A DNA stretch of 7,989 bases, taken from the NCBI GenBank assembly GCA_964584415.1, contig CAZOZX010000098.1:1-7989 (forward strand). Reading direction: 5' to 3'. A model generated the notes under the pieces. The model saw nothing but the letters and a program-made list of their open reading frames with translations. It ran no database searches and was not told where the DNA came from. Shown one piece after another: positions 1 to 6,658 of the stretch. The stretch's first letter is position 1. Each line of letters begins with the position of its first letter. The stretch comes from PHAA01 sp964584415. GTDB taxonomy: Bacteria > Bacillota > Syntrophomonadia > Syntrophomonadales > Syntrophomonadaceae. Position numbers and translations under genes: made by a program.

Positions 1-108
1 TGTTTCTATTTTCAGCTCCGGCTTTTGGTTTTTTATTTCCCTGGCAACGAATTCAGCCTGCCAAAGCGCCAGTTGACTACCTCTGGTTCCCAGTCTTAAT
101 TTTCGCAT
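1..108 (-). CDS. hemC: Porphobilinogen deaminase (hydroxymethylbilane synthase), N-terminal fragment
   Basis: Only the first 36 codons are in the window; the gene runs off the left edge. Reading leftwards from the ATG at 106-108 gives a protein starting MRKLRLGTRGSQLALWQAE. The pattern 'R-x-G-T/S-R-x-S-x-L-A-x-x-Q' is the hallmark N-terminus of HemC, which joins four porphobilinogen molecules into hydroxymethylbilane in the cytoplasm using a dipyrromethane cofactor. The substrate-binding arginines and the cofactor cysteine lie outside the window. The start is preceded by purine-rich AGGAGCAGGAAGAG, so a ribosome binding site is present. The gene overlaps the end of hemA by 32 nt in a different frame, implying one transcript and coupled translation. 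The family call is secure from the N-terminus, but integrity of the rest cannot be judged. Confidence 0.9.
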   Translation of the reverse strand, partial: MRKLRLGTRGSQLALWQAEFVAREIKNQKPELKIET

Positions 109-1390
109 ACTCTTCCTGCTCCTCATCCGGTAACTCTAAACTGAACAGCTTTTTAACCACTTCAGCATAGAGATGTCCCTGGTTGCTAACGGCCATCTCT
201 TTCAAATTTATCACCGGATAATGCAGCAGCTGGTTGACTATCGAATGGGCCATTGCGGTCATGATCTCTTTCTCACGATCTGAGGTTTTACCCAACCGAT
301 TGATGGCTTTCTTTAATTCATTTTGTTTTATAATCTCACCATGCTTTTTTAGTGCACTTATAACCGGTACAACGCTCAGGCTGGCCATCCATTCGTTGAA
401 TTCCTCCAATTCATCAGCAATGATCGCTTCAGCTCTTATAGCGGCTTTTCGACGCGCCGCCATGTTCAAATCTATAACCCCCTGCAGATCATCTATATCG
501 TACAGGAATACTCCTTCAATGGCATTTAGTGAGGGATCTATATCCCGGGGTACCGCTACATCTATCATGATTATTTTACGTCCCTGCCGAGATCTCAGGG
601 TATCCCCGCAGTTATCATCCCTTAATACATAGTGTCTGGCTGCCGTACAGCTTATAACTATGTCAGCACATTCCAATTCTGTGGGGAGCAAATCAAAACG
701 AGCAGCTCTGCCGTTGAATAACTCCGCCATCTCAACTGCTTTCTCATAGGAACGATTGGATATAATAACCGACCTAACCCCGTTGACCATTAAATACTGG
801 GTGGCCAAATCCGCCATTTCGCCTGCGCCTACAACCAAAACGGTCTTGTCGTGCAGGGGGCCTAGGATTTTTTTAGCCAACTCCACTGCTGCGTAACTCA
901 CCGAAACCGGATGCTGATCTATTGCTGTTGCCGTGCGCACTTTTTTACCTACATGGATAGCTTTTTGGAAAAGACTGTTTAGCACCGCGTCGGATGCCTT
1001 ATACTCCTGGGCCTTTTGGTAGGCATCTTTCACCTGTCCCAAAACTTGAGTCTCACCCACTATCATGGAATCCAGTCCGGAAGAAACTCTAAAAAGATGT
1101 TCAATAGCATCATAACAGTTGGGCTGATATAAATATTGTTCTATTTGCTCCACCGGTAATCCCGATATAGAAGACAAATACGATTTCAAATGTTCCTGCC
1201 CACGCTCAATATTGCGAGCTGTAGCATATAATTCAGTACGGTTGCAGGTATTCAGAATTACCAAGCCCTCGACTATCTTATCTTGTTCCTGCGTATACGC
1301 GTGCTGTAATTGAGACGGCGAAAAGGCGAATCGCTCACGAATCTCAATTGGCGCGGTTTGATGATTTATTCCCGTAAGAAGGACATACAT
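77..1390 (-). CDS. hemA: Glutamyl-tRNA reductase
   Basis: This 437-aa protein has the usual length for GluTR, which reduces the glutamate on tRNA-Glu to glutamate-1-semialdehyde with NADPH, the first committed step of C5-pathway tetrapyrrole synthesis. The N-terminal catalytic domain (about 1-155) carries the signature LNTCNRTELY, with the presumed thioester-forming cysteine at residue 49, and the conserved GLDSMIVGETQVLGQVK block at about 105-121. An NADPH-binding Rossmann segment VVGAGEMA is near 186-193, and a helical dimerisation domain occupies roughly 320-430. The ATG at 1390 is preceded by GAGGAGC about 10 nt upstream and lies inside the 3' end of sirC (25-nt overlap); the 3' end overlaps hemC by 32 nt. 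The aligned N-terminus MYVLLTGINHQTAP is typical. No sign of damage. Confidence 0.97.
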   Translation of the reverse strand: MYVLLTGINHQTAPIEIRERFAFSPSQLQHAYTQEQDKIVEGLVILNTCNRTELYATARNIERGQEHLKSYLSSISGLPVEQIEQYLYQPNCYDAIEHLFRVSSGLDSMIVGETQVLGQVKDAYQKAQEYKASDAVLNSLFQKAIHVGKKVRTATAIDQHPVSVSYAAVELAKKILGPLHDKTVLVVGAGEMADLATQYLMVNGVRSVIISNRSYEKAVEMAELFNGRAARFDLLPTELECADIVISCTAARHYVLRDDNCGDTLRSRQGRKIIMIDVAVPRDIDPSLNAIEGVFLYDIDDLQGVIDLNMAARRKAAIRAEAIIADELEEFNEWMASLSVVPVISALKKHGEIIKQNELKKAINRLGKTSDREKEIMTAMAHSIVNQLLHYPVINLKEMAVSNQGHLYAEVVKKLFSLELPDEEQEEYAKIKTGNQR

Positions 1391-2007
1391 TCTGATATAC
1401 GCTCCTCTATTTCTTGTTTTCGGCCTTGTTTTAGTAGATCTAAAATATCAGAATAGACCAGATCATTAAAAACTTTTTGTCTTTGAGCAATATCTAAGTT
1501 AGATTTTTTTATCTTATCCCGGAGTTGCCCTAAGATCTCAACCCATTCCCCATATTCTGTCGGAATTGCATTTTTCAGTTCGTTACGAATCTTAGCCGCT
1601 AACAGTGGACTGTTGCCTTCCGTAGAAACTGCCACACATAGTGACTTGCGACGTAGAATCGCAGGCACATAAAAATCACAATTATCCGGATCATCGACCG
1701 CGTTGACCAGTATCCCTTTTTCGCGGCATAAGCCAGCTACCGATCTATTCGTCTCGCTATCTCCAGTTGCGATAAACACCATAAATACGTCATCTAAATC
1801 TATCGGTGTAAATACTCTCTGCTGCCAGCTGATAAGGTTTCTTTGCGTCAATTCGCGGATCCGAACTGAACTTTCCGGGCTCACCACTATCACCTGGGCA
1901 TCATACTCCAAGAGTGTCTCAACCTTACGTTCAGCGACCTTGCCGCCACCGATTACCAGACATCTCTTACCGGATAAATTCAAAAAGATAGGGTATAAGT
2001 GGGCCAT
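1366..2007 (-). CDS. sirC: Precorrin-2 dehydrogenase (SirC/Met8p/CysG N-domain family)
   Basis: This 213-aa protein matches the stand-alone precorrin-2 dehydrogenase family, which oxidises precorrin-2 to sirohydrochlorin with NAD+ on the way to siroheme, cobalamin or the siroheme-dependent heme route. It opens with the family pattern YPIFLNLSGKRCLVIGGGKVA, giving the Rossmann glycines at about 20-22. Next come VNAVDDPDNCDF (about 101-112), holding the aspartate position implicated in catalysis, and STEGNSPLLAAKIR (about 128-141), which corresponds to the CysG serine loop. The C-terminal third is helical and poorly conserved, so whether it also chelates metal cannot be told. The ATG at 2007 has GAGGTG about 7 nt upstream. 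It overlaps hemA by 25 nt, and an intrinsic terminator lies only 25 nt before its start. Family call firm; sirC versus a bifunctional Met8p-type enzyme unresolved. Confidence 0.9.
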   Translation of the reverse strand: MAHLYPIFLNLSGKRCLVIGGGKVAERKVETLLEYDAQVIVVSPESSVRIRELTQRNLISWQQRVFTPIDLDDVFMVFIATGDSETNRSVAGLCREKGILVNAVDDPDNCDFYVPAILRRKSLCVAVSTEGNSPLLAAKIRNELKNAIPTEYGEWVEILGQLRDKIKKSNLDIAQRQKVFNDLVYSDILDLLKQGRKQEIEERISECMSFLRE

Positions 2008-2031
2008 TTCTGCACCTCAGTATCTAGACGG

Positions 2032-2057
2032 AAAAAAAGGGGTCTAAATCAAGACCC
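2032..2057 (-). terminator. Intrinsic terminator/attenuator between tatA and sirC
   Basis: On the minus strand the sequence reads GGGTCT, loop TGATTT, AGACCC, then C and seven T residues. This is a 6-bp GC-containing stem plus U-tract, a classic Rho-independent terminator, located just after the tatA stop. It ends 24 nt before the sirC start codon and I see no promoter in between, so it probably works as a partial terminator or attenuator for the sirC-hemA-hemC transcript. Confidence 0.8.
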
Positions 2058-2060
2058 GTT

Positions 2061-2246
2061 TTAATTGTCCTTTTTTGACCCTTCAGCTTCTTCCTCTTCG
2101 CCTTCTTTGGCTTTTTTGAAACTCTGCAGCGCCTTCCCCAGAGACTCGCCTACTTTGGGCAGCTTACCCGGACCAAAAATAACCAAGACAATAACTAATA
2201 CCAAAATGAGCTCCCAAGGTCCTATATTACCTATTAAACCGAACAA
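2061..2246 (-). CDS. tatA: Sec-independent (Tat) translocase pore subunit TatA
   Basis: This 61-aa protein has the TatA/E plan: a short N-terminus, one transmembrane helix (about residues 10-25, ending LVIVLVIF), the FGPGKLPKVG hinge, an amphipathic helix with GKALQSFKKAKEG, and a charged Glu/Lys-rich tail. TatA oligomerises in the cytoplasmic membrane to let folded twin-arginine proteins through. The reading frame begins with TTG, not ATG; an AGGAGG box seven nucleotides upstream and the fit of MFGLIGNIGPWELI to other TatA N-termini support that start. It follows tatC, the reverse of the common tatA-tatC order, has its own promoter candidate, and is followed by a terminator. No tatB is visible, so a minimal TatAC system is likely. 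Confidence 0.95.
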   Translation of the reverse strand: MFGLIGNIGPWELILVLVIVLVIFGPGKLPKVGESLGKALQSFKKAKEGEEEEAEGSKKDN

Positions 2247-2253
2247 GTCACTT

Positions 2254-2259
2254 CCTCCT
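2254..2259 (-). promoter_or_regulatory. Ribosome binding site that fixes the TTG start of tatA
   Basis: AGGAGG on the minus strand lies 7 nt before the TTG at 2244-2246. No ATG or GTG is available nearby that keeps the conserved TatA N-terminus, so the TTG start is the natural choice. Confidence 0.8.
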
Positions 2260-2328
2260 AACTACACCCATAAAATCCGTTCTAAGCCTCTATTGCTAAG
2301 ATCAAATTATTCTCCATCTCCACAAGAT

Positions 2329-2357
2329 ATTATGGCAAAAACTCATGGCTTTGTAAA
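2329..2357 (-). promoter_or_regulatory. Sigma-A-type promoter upstream of tatA
   Basis: On the minus strand, TTTACA (2352-2357, 5 of 6 to the -35 consensus) is separated by exactly 17 nt from CATAAT (2329-2334, 5 of 6 to the -10). Transcription would start near 2322, giving a leader of about 75 nt before the tatA TTG. The site lies in the 161-nt gap between tatC and tatA, which has no other gene and no clear terminator. Prediction from consensus only. Confidence 0.65.
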
Positions 2358-2407
2358 GAACGCGCCCCCTACCAAGGCATTGTTTAGGGCTGTATTTTGA
2401 TCCAGGT

Positions 2408-3190
2408 TTATTGTTTAATGGTAGCATCGGCAGTATCTGCCGTTTGCTCTTCATCATTCTTACTGCGAGGGGAAGTAAATTTGGCTACTAAGATACTAAC
2501 CTCATAAAGAAGATAAACCGGTCCGGCCATAAGGACTTGGCTGACTGGATCTGGCCCGGGACTGAGCACCCCCCCTAAGATTACAATAATCAACAGCGCA
2601 TATTTCCTATTCCTGGACAGCGTTTCTTTCTTAACAATGCCTAATTTGGTGAGGAAATAAGTAATAACTGGTAACTCGAAGGTAAGTCCAAACGGGAGAA
2701 CAAAAGACATAACAAAGGTAACATACTGGTCAACTTTAAACATGGTTTGAAGGTTAGCCCCGGCAATATATACGAAAAAATTCAGCACTAATGGAAGAAC
2801 TACAAAATAGGCAAAAATTACGCCACCGGCAAATAAAATAATAGTGGCTGGGAATAACACATAAATATAACGCCTCTCATGTTTATACAAAGCTGGTTTC
2901 ACGAACCGCCATACCGCCCAGGAAACAATGGGGAAAGCAATTACAAAACCAGCCAAAAAAGACAATTGCAGCTTGACAAAAAAGGCCTCGGTAACCCCGG
3001 TTACTATCAAGTTTTGCCCTATTGAGCGGACGGGGTAGGTCACAACCTGGAGCAAAAATTCGTTAAAATAAAAGCAAATCATGGCAGCAATAAAAACAGA
3101 CGCTACTATGATTAGGATTGATTTTCGCAATTCCCCCAGATGCTCAATTATTGTATGTTTATCCTCGGCCGACATATCGCTAAAGGCCAC
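2408..3190 (-). CDS. tatC: Sec-independent (Tat) translocase receptor subunit TatC
   Basis: This 260-aa polytopic membrane protein has the TatC architecture of six predicted transmembrane helices. TatC recognises the twin-arginine signal peptide and recruits TatA. Visible family marks are the cytoplasmic N-terminal IIEHLGELRKSI (about 14-25), a conserved proline in the first external loop (TYPVRS, Pro53), FFVKLQLSFLAGFVIAFP (about 70-87), the cytoplasmic KPALYKHERR with the signal-peptide-binding glutamate near 105, and SFVLPFGLTFELPV with the intramembrane glutamate near 172. The C-terminus is a short charged tail (DEEQTADTAD). Translation starts with GTG at 3190, with AGGAGG 9 nt upstream; an in-frame ATG would fall at codon 6. 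It follows hepT by only 19 nt, so it should share the hepT transcript. Confidence 0.95.
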   Translation of the reverse strand: MAFSDMSAEDKHTIIEHLGELRKSILIIVASVFIAAMICFYFNEFLLQVVTYPVRSIGQNLIVTGVTEAFFVKLQLSFLAGFVIAFPIVSWAVWRFVKPALYKHERRYIYVLFPATIILFAGGVIFAYFVVLPLVLNFFVYIAGANLQTMFKVDQYVTFVMSFVLPFGLTFELPVITYFLTKLGIVKKETLSRNRKYALLIIVILGGVLSPGPDPVSQVLMAGPVYLLYEVSILVAKFTSPRSKNDEEQTADTADATIKQ

Positions 3191-3199
3191 TTAATTAAC

Positions 3200-3205
3200 C
3201 CTCCT
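3200..3205 (-). promoter_or_regulatory. Ribosome binding site for the GTG start of tatC
   Basis: AGGAGG on the minus strand sits 9 nt before GTG at 3188-3190, supporting GTG over the internal ATG five codons later. It lies in the 19-nt gap after the hepT stop codon. Confidence 0.75.
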
Positions 3206-3209
3206 GCGC

Positions 3210-4178
3210 TCAGTATTCTCTGCCAGAAATAAATTCGGCGATATTATATAATGATTCCTTAACCGCCGCATCAGGTAGATAATCTAATTGCCTTAAAGCT
3301 TTCTCAGCAAACCTGTTGCTAGTGTAATAAGCGTAATCTATACCATCGCTCTCATTTACCAATTCAACTATCTCTTCCGCCTTGCCGGCACATAATTGCG
3401 GCGAACTCAAAAGAGCAGCCAACTGCTTATTTTGCGAGCTGCATTTCAAGGCATAAATGGCCGGAAGGGTTATGACCCCTTGTCTAATATCACTGCCAAC
3501 CGGTTTTCCCAGAATTTCTTCATCGGCAACAAAATCCAGAATATCATCAGTAATTTGAAAAGCCATGCCCAGGTAGTATCCATACTTTCTTAAAGCCTCA
3601 ATTTGGTCGATCTCAGCTGAACTTATCATCGCTCCTAACTGACAGCTCACCGAGATCAACAGCGCAGTTTTCCTTTCGATCCTGCGCATATATTCTTTTA
3701 AGCCCTGGTTTACGTCAAAACAACTCCGCATTTGTTTTATTTCGCCTTCACAAATGCTCATACTGGTATCAGCCATAACCTCTATAACATCTCGGCGTTG
3801 ATAACGGTCAACCAGGCACAATGATTTGGCTAGGACATAGTTACCGGTATATATAGATAAACGGTTTCCCCACTGGTTTTTAACGGTCGGTTGCCCTCTC
3901 CTGAGTTCAGAGTTGTCGATAACATCGTCATGAACCAGGCTAGCCATATGAATTAACTCCAAAGAGACTGCGAGAGGGATGGCATAGGTAACGTTGTCGG
4001 CAAACATTTTGGCTGATAGGAGAACGAAAGCTGGTCTAAGCCGTTTGCCTCCTGCTTTAACCAAATGGGTGGCAGCCTCCTGCAATAATGGCAATTCGGT
4101 ATCAATATTATTTATTAATTCGGTTTCAACCTGTACCAACTCGTTACTTATAGGATTAAACATGTCCAAACCGGTCAT
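3210..4178 (-). CDS. hepT: Heptaprenyl diphosphate synthase catalytic subunit (HepT-like trans-polyprenyl synthase)
   Basis: This 322-aa protein is a full-length trans-isoprenyl diphosphate synthase that extends farnesyl diphosphate with isopentenyl diphosphate to make the quinone side chain. All catalytic features are intact: AGGKRLRP (about 42-49); the first aspartate-rich motif LVHDDVIDNSELRRG (about 81-95, DDxxD at 84-88 plus paired arginines); GDY-equivalent TGNY (111-114); RKTALL (169-174); and the second aspartate-rich motif QITDDILDF (DDxxD at 211-215), followed by GKPVGSD. The small alanine five residues before the first DDxxD and the string LIHMASLVHDDVID are as I recall for Bacillus HepT, favouring a long-chain product. 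Chain length (C30-C40) cannot be fixed from sequence. The ATG at 4178 has AAGGGG upstream, and a good promoter lies 33 nt before the start. Its likely partner is the HepS-like protein at 6658-7395. Confidence 0.93.
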   Translation of the reverse strand: MTGLDMFNPISNELVQVETELINNIDTELPLLQEAATHLVKAGGKRLRPAFVLLSAKMFADNVTYAIPLAVSLELIHMASLVHDDVIDNSELRRGQPTVKNQWGNRLSIYTGNYVLAKSLCLVDRYQRRDVIEVMADTSMSICEGEIKQMRSCFDVNQGLKEYMRRIERKTALLISVSCQLGAMISSAEIDQIEALRKYGYYLGMAFQITDDILDFVADEEILGKPVGSDIRQGVITLPAIYALKCSSQNKQLAALLSSPQLCAGKAEEIVELVNESDGIDYAYYTSNRFAEKALRQLDYLPDAAVKESLYNIAEFISGREY

Positions 4179-4210
4179 AGGTTACCCCTTTAATCTACAA
4201 ATTCTATCTA

Positions 4211-4239
4211 ATTATATATTTCCGAATTTTAAAAACCAA
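4211..4239 (-). promoter_or_regulatory. Sigma-A-type promoter upstream of hepT
   Basis: On the minus strand a perfect TATAAT -10 box (4211-4216) is preceded, after a 17-nt spacer, by TTGGTT (4234-4239), which matches the -35 consensus only in TTG. The surrounding sequence is AT-rich. The start of transcription would be near 4204, giving a short leader of about 25 nt with the AAGGGG ribosome binding site. This would let hepT-tatC be transcribed separately from the ubiA end of the upstream block. Confidence 0.65.
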
Positions 4240-4331
4240 CCGAAGTTTACCATAGCTTTTATAAGACCATTCCATTTAAGATAGTATTTCCTTATTCTGC
4301 CGCCCTATGTTAAGATGCTGTCTGCAACATG

Positions 4332-4373
4332 AGCTGAGTCATTAAATGACCGTTAGCTTCTTTGCTCAGCTAA
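4332..4373 (-). repeat. Nested inverted repeats at the end of ubiA
   Basis: Three overlapping dyads span the ubiA stop codon: AGCTGAG (4332-4338) with CTCAGCT (4365-4371); GTCATTAAATGAC (4338-4350), an almost loop-free hairpin; and TTAGCT (4353-4358) with AGCTAA (4368-4373). The first and third cannot form together. No T-run follows, so it is not a standard intrinsic terminator; RNA processing, 3'-end protection or attenuation are possible but unproven. The rest of the gap up to the hepT promoter shows nothing recognisable. Confidence 0.45.
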
Positions 4374-5220
4374 GAATGTCTATTAAGGCCATAATAAAAA
4401 TAATTAGGCCAACAAAATGATTAATTCTGAAGGAAGCGAAGTTAACTCTGCCCAGGTTGGCTGGCGTGACGATAATATGTTCATAAAGCAATAGTATAGC
4501 CGTAAAGGTTACCCCCATGAAATACCAGACACCTAGCTGCATTACCCAACCATTGAGCACCAAAAATATTATCGTGGATAAGTGAAATCCGGCGGAAAAT
4601 ATCAGGGCACCGTTTACACCAAACCTCGCAGGTATGGAATAAAGTCCATTGGTCCTATCGAACTCTATGTCCTGGCAAGCATACATGGTATCAAATCCAG
4701 CCACCCAGCCAGCGACCGCCAGCCATAGTATCAATGGCTGCCAATCAAAACTTCCCGTAATAGCAATCCAGCCACCTACCGGTCCGATTCCCACCGCCAT
4801 TCCCAACAGCAGGTGGCACCACCAGGTAAACCTTTTGGTGTAAGAGTATACCCACAGAATAACAACCGCCAATGGGGCTAATTTTACGCATAAAGGATTA
4901 AGGTGAGCGGCTGCCCAAAACAAAATGAGAAAGAAAACCAATACCAATATCCATACGCCTGCAACTGGCAATTCACCTGCCGGTAAAACCCATCCTGCCG
5001 TACGGGGATTGGCCCGATCAATGGCACGGTCTATCAACCTATTCAGACATAGGGCAGCTGAACGGGCTCCAAACATGGCTACCGTTATCCAAAATAATTG
5101 GCTTAATGAAGGAATGCCGGAAGCGGCCAGGAAGGCACCCAAATAGGCAAAAGGCAGCCCAAAAAGAGTATGGCTGAAATCTATCATAGAAAGAAATTTG
5201 TTGAATTTATTCAAGGCCAT
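4366..5220 (-). CDS. ubiA: UbiA-family polyprenyltransferase (probable MqnP-type menaquinone enzyme)
   Basis: This integral membrane prenyltransferase has about eight to nine hydrophobic segments. It would transfer the polyprenyl chain to an aromatic acid, probably 1,4-dihydroxy-6-naphthoate in the futalosine route. Two Mg-binding aspartate motifs are visible: NRLIDRAIDRANPRT (N60-D64-D68 counted from the start chosen here) and DTMYACQDIEFDR (D177, D184, D188). I chose ATG at 5220 (284 aa), because GGAGTGAG ends just before it and MALNKFNKF resembles the family N-terminus. An in-frame ATG six codons upstream (5238) has no ribosome binding site. The gene overlaps ubiD by 14 nt, so translation is coupled. 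Oddity: after the RT of motif 1 the usual basic residue (RTAxR) is tryptophan (RTAGWVLPAG). Substrate assignment is inferred from context; the UbiA family itself is certain. Confidence 0.9.
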   Translation of the reverse strand: MALNKFNKFLSMIDFSHTLFGLPFAYLGAFLAASGIPSLSQLFWITVAMFGARSAALCLNRLIDRAIDRANPRTAGWVLPAGELPVAGVWILVLVFFLILFWAAAHLNPLCVKLAPLAVVILWVYSYTKRFTWWCHLLLGMAVGIGPVGGWIAITGSFDWQPLILWLAVAGWVAGFDTMYACQDIEFDRTNGLYSIPARFGVNGALIFSAGFHLSTIIFLVLNGWVMQLGVWYFMGVTFTAILLLYEHIIVTPANLGRVNFASFRINHFVGLIIFIMALIDILS

Positions 5221-6658
5221 ACTCACTCCAACGGGCATTAACTAATTCGATTATTTCATCACTCATTTCTATGTCGTTGGGCCACTCCCTCAGGTGACCT
5301 TCACCGGGCCACTTTTTGGTAGCGTCTATGCCCATCTTTGAACCAAACAATGGCAGGGGCGCCGAATGATCGAGAACATCCAGAGGGCCATCAATGACTA
5401 TAGTATCCCTGCGGGGATCCACATTGTTAAACAACTTCCACAATACTTCGGATATATTTTGGACATTTACTTCTTTGTCCACTGCCACGATGAATTTTGC
5501 AAACATCATTTGGCCCATACCCCATAACGCATTCATTACTTTGCGTGCTTGCCCCGGATAGGTTTTATCGATCGAAACAAAAACGCAATTGTGGAACACA
5601 CCTTCCATTGGCATATGCATATCAATAACCTCAGGAATTTGCATTCTGAGCAAGGGCAGAAAGATCCGTTCACTAGCCAGGGCCAGATAACAATCTTCCT
5701 GGGGAGGCTTGCCCACAATAGTGGTAGGATAAATTGCGCCTTTACGGTGGGTTATGCATTTGATATGGAATACCGGATAATCACCGGGCAGAGAATAATA
5801 ACCGGTATGGTCACCGAAGGGACCTTCAATACGGCTCTCGGAAGGAACGATATAGCCTTCCAATATTATCTCGGCATCAGCTGGTACTTCCACGTTTATG
5901 GTCTTACATTTTACCAGTTCAACAGGTTTTTTTCTCAGAAAACCTGCGAAAATGAGTTCATCAATCTCTTTGGGTAAGGGGGCTGTAGCCGAGTAGGCTA
6001 TCGCCGGATCTCCACCGAGGGCAACCGCCACTTCCATAACGTCCGCCGCCGAATCTTTGTTCAAGCGATAATTATCGGCACCATCATGATGAATATGCCA
6101 ATGCATACCAGTGGTATTCTTATCATAAACCTGTAAACGGTACATGCCTACATTCCTTTTGCCATTACGGGGATCACGGGTATATACCTGAGGTAAGGTA
6201 ATAAATTTGCCGGCATCGTCCGGCCAGCATTTAAGAATAGGCAGTGTGTTAAGGTCTGGTTCCATGTGTACTACTTCTTGGCACACCCCGCTTTTAACGA
6301 CTTTAGGGAAAAAAGTTGACAGCTGGGCTAGCTGAGGCAGCATTTTCACTTTACCAAGTAAGGAGTCGGGTATATTATCAGCTAACTGCAGTAAACCCGA
6401 AATTTCCCTGGCAATGTCCTCCAGGTCTTCTACTCCCAGGCTCCAAGCCATTCTCTCTCTGCTGCCATAGGCATTTATCAGCACTGGCATATCCGAGCCT
6501 TTCACATTTTCAAACAAAAGAGCAGGACCGCCATTTTTACTAACCCGGTCGGTAATTTCAGTTATCTCAAGCTCTGGATCCACTAAGGTTTTTATTCTGC
6601 ATAGCTGCCCGCGCGTTTCAAGCAGCTCGATAAACTCGTGTAAGTCTTTATATGCCAT
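5207..6658 (-). CDS. ubiD: UbiD-family prenyl-FMN-dependent decarboxylase (probable MqnL-type)
   Basis: This 483-aa protein is close in length and pattern to E. coli UbiD (about 497 aa). It removes the carboxylate from a prenylated aromatic acid using prenylated FMN. Residues falling where the Fdc1/UbiD active site expects them are Asn169 in RNVGMYRLQ, the histidines of HWHIHHD (186-191) and Glu231 for metal and cofactor binding. Arg174, Glu278 (IEGPFGDHTGYY) and Asp283 would form the catalytic triad. The C-terminal GSKMGIDATKKWPGE is a strong family signature. It starts at ATG 6658, which shares its A with the preceding stop (TAATG), and has AAAGGAAG upstream. It overlaps ubiA at its 3' end. 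No ubiX, needed to make prenyl-FMN, is in the window. In a menaquinone organism this fits decarboxylation in the futalosine pathway, an inference from context. Confidence 0.93.
   Translation of the reverse strand: MAYKDLHEFIELLETRGQLCRIKTLVDPELEITEITDRVSKNGGPALLFENVKGSDMPVLINAYGSRERMAWSLGVEDLEDIAREISGLLQLADNIPDSLLGKVKMLPQLAQLSTFFPKVVKSGVCQEVVHMEPDLNTLPILKCWPDDAGKFITLPQVYTRDPRNGKRNVGMYRLQVYDKNTTGMHWHIHHDGADNYRLNKDSAADVMEVAVALGGDPAIAYSATAPLPKEIDELIFAGFLRKKPVELVKCKTINVEVPADAEIILEGYIVPSESRIEGPFGDHTGYYSLPGDYPVFHIKCITHRKGAIYPTTIVGKPPQEDCYLALASERIFLPLLRMQIPEVIDMHMPMEGVFHNCVFVSIDKTYPGQARKVMNALWGMGQMMFAKFIVAVDKEVNVQNISEVLWKLFNNVDPRRDTIVIDGPLDVLDHSAPLPLFGSKMGIDATKKWPGEGHLREWPNDIEMSDEIIELVNARWSEYGLE
5222..5229 (-). 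promoter_or_regulatory. Ribosome binding site that decides the ubiA start
   Basis: GGAGTGAG on the minus strand, inside the last codons of ubiD, places GGAG 5 nt before ATG 5218-5220. The alternative ATG at 5236-5238 is preceded by AATTAGTTA with no Shine-Dalgarno match, so the shorter start is preferred. Confidence 0.65.

Noticed and set aside
234..632. 132-aa open frame on the plus strand opposite hemA
   Set aside because: It lies wholly inside the well-supported hemA gene in antisense, has no recognisable domain and no ribosome binding site that stands out.
2065..2400. 111-aa plus-strand frame opposite tatA and the tatC-tatA gap
   Set aside because: Low-complexity, no recognisable motif, and the region is explained by tatA plus its promoter and ribosome binding site.
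2340..2400. CCCTA...TAGGG inverted repeat after tatC as a terminator
   Set aside because: Only five base pairs with a 13-nt loop and no T-run on the minus strand; not a credible intrinsic terminator.
5200..5213. TTGAATTTATTCAA palindrome near the ubiA start
   Set aside because: It coincides with Asn/Lys/Phe codons of the ubiA N-terminus (NKFNKF) and the end of ubiD; coding use and AT bias explain it.
5549..5977. 142-aa open frame on the plus strand opposite ubiD
   Set aside because: Antisense to a strongly conserved catalytic region of UbiD; no family pattern. Treated as a chance frame.
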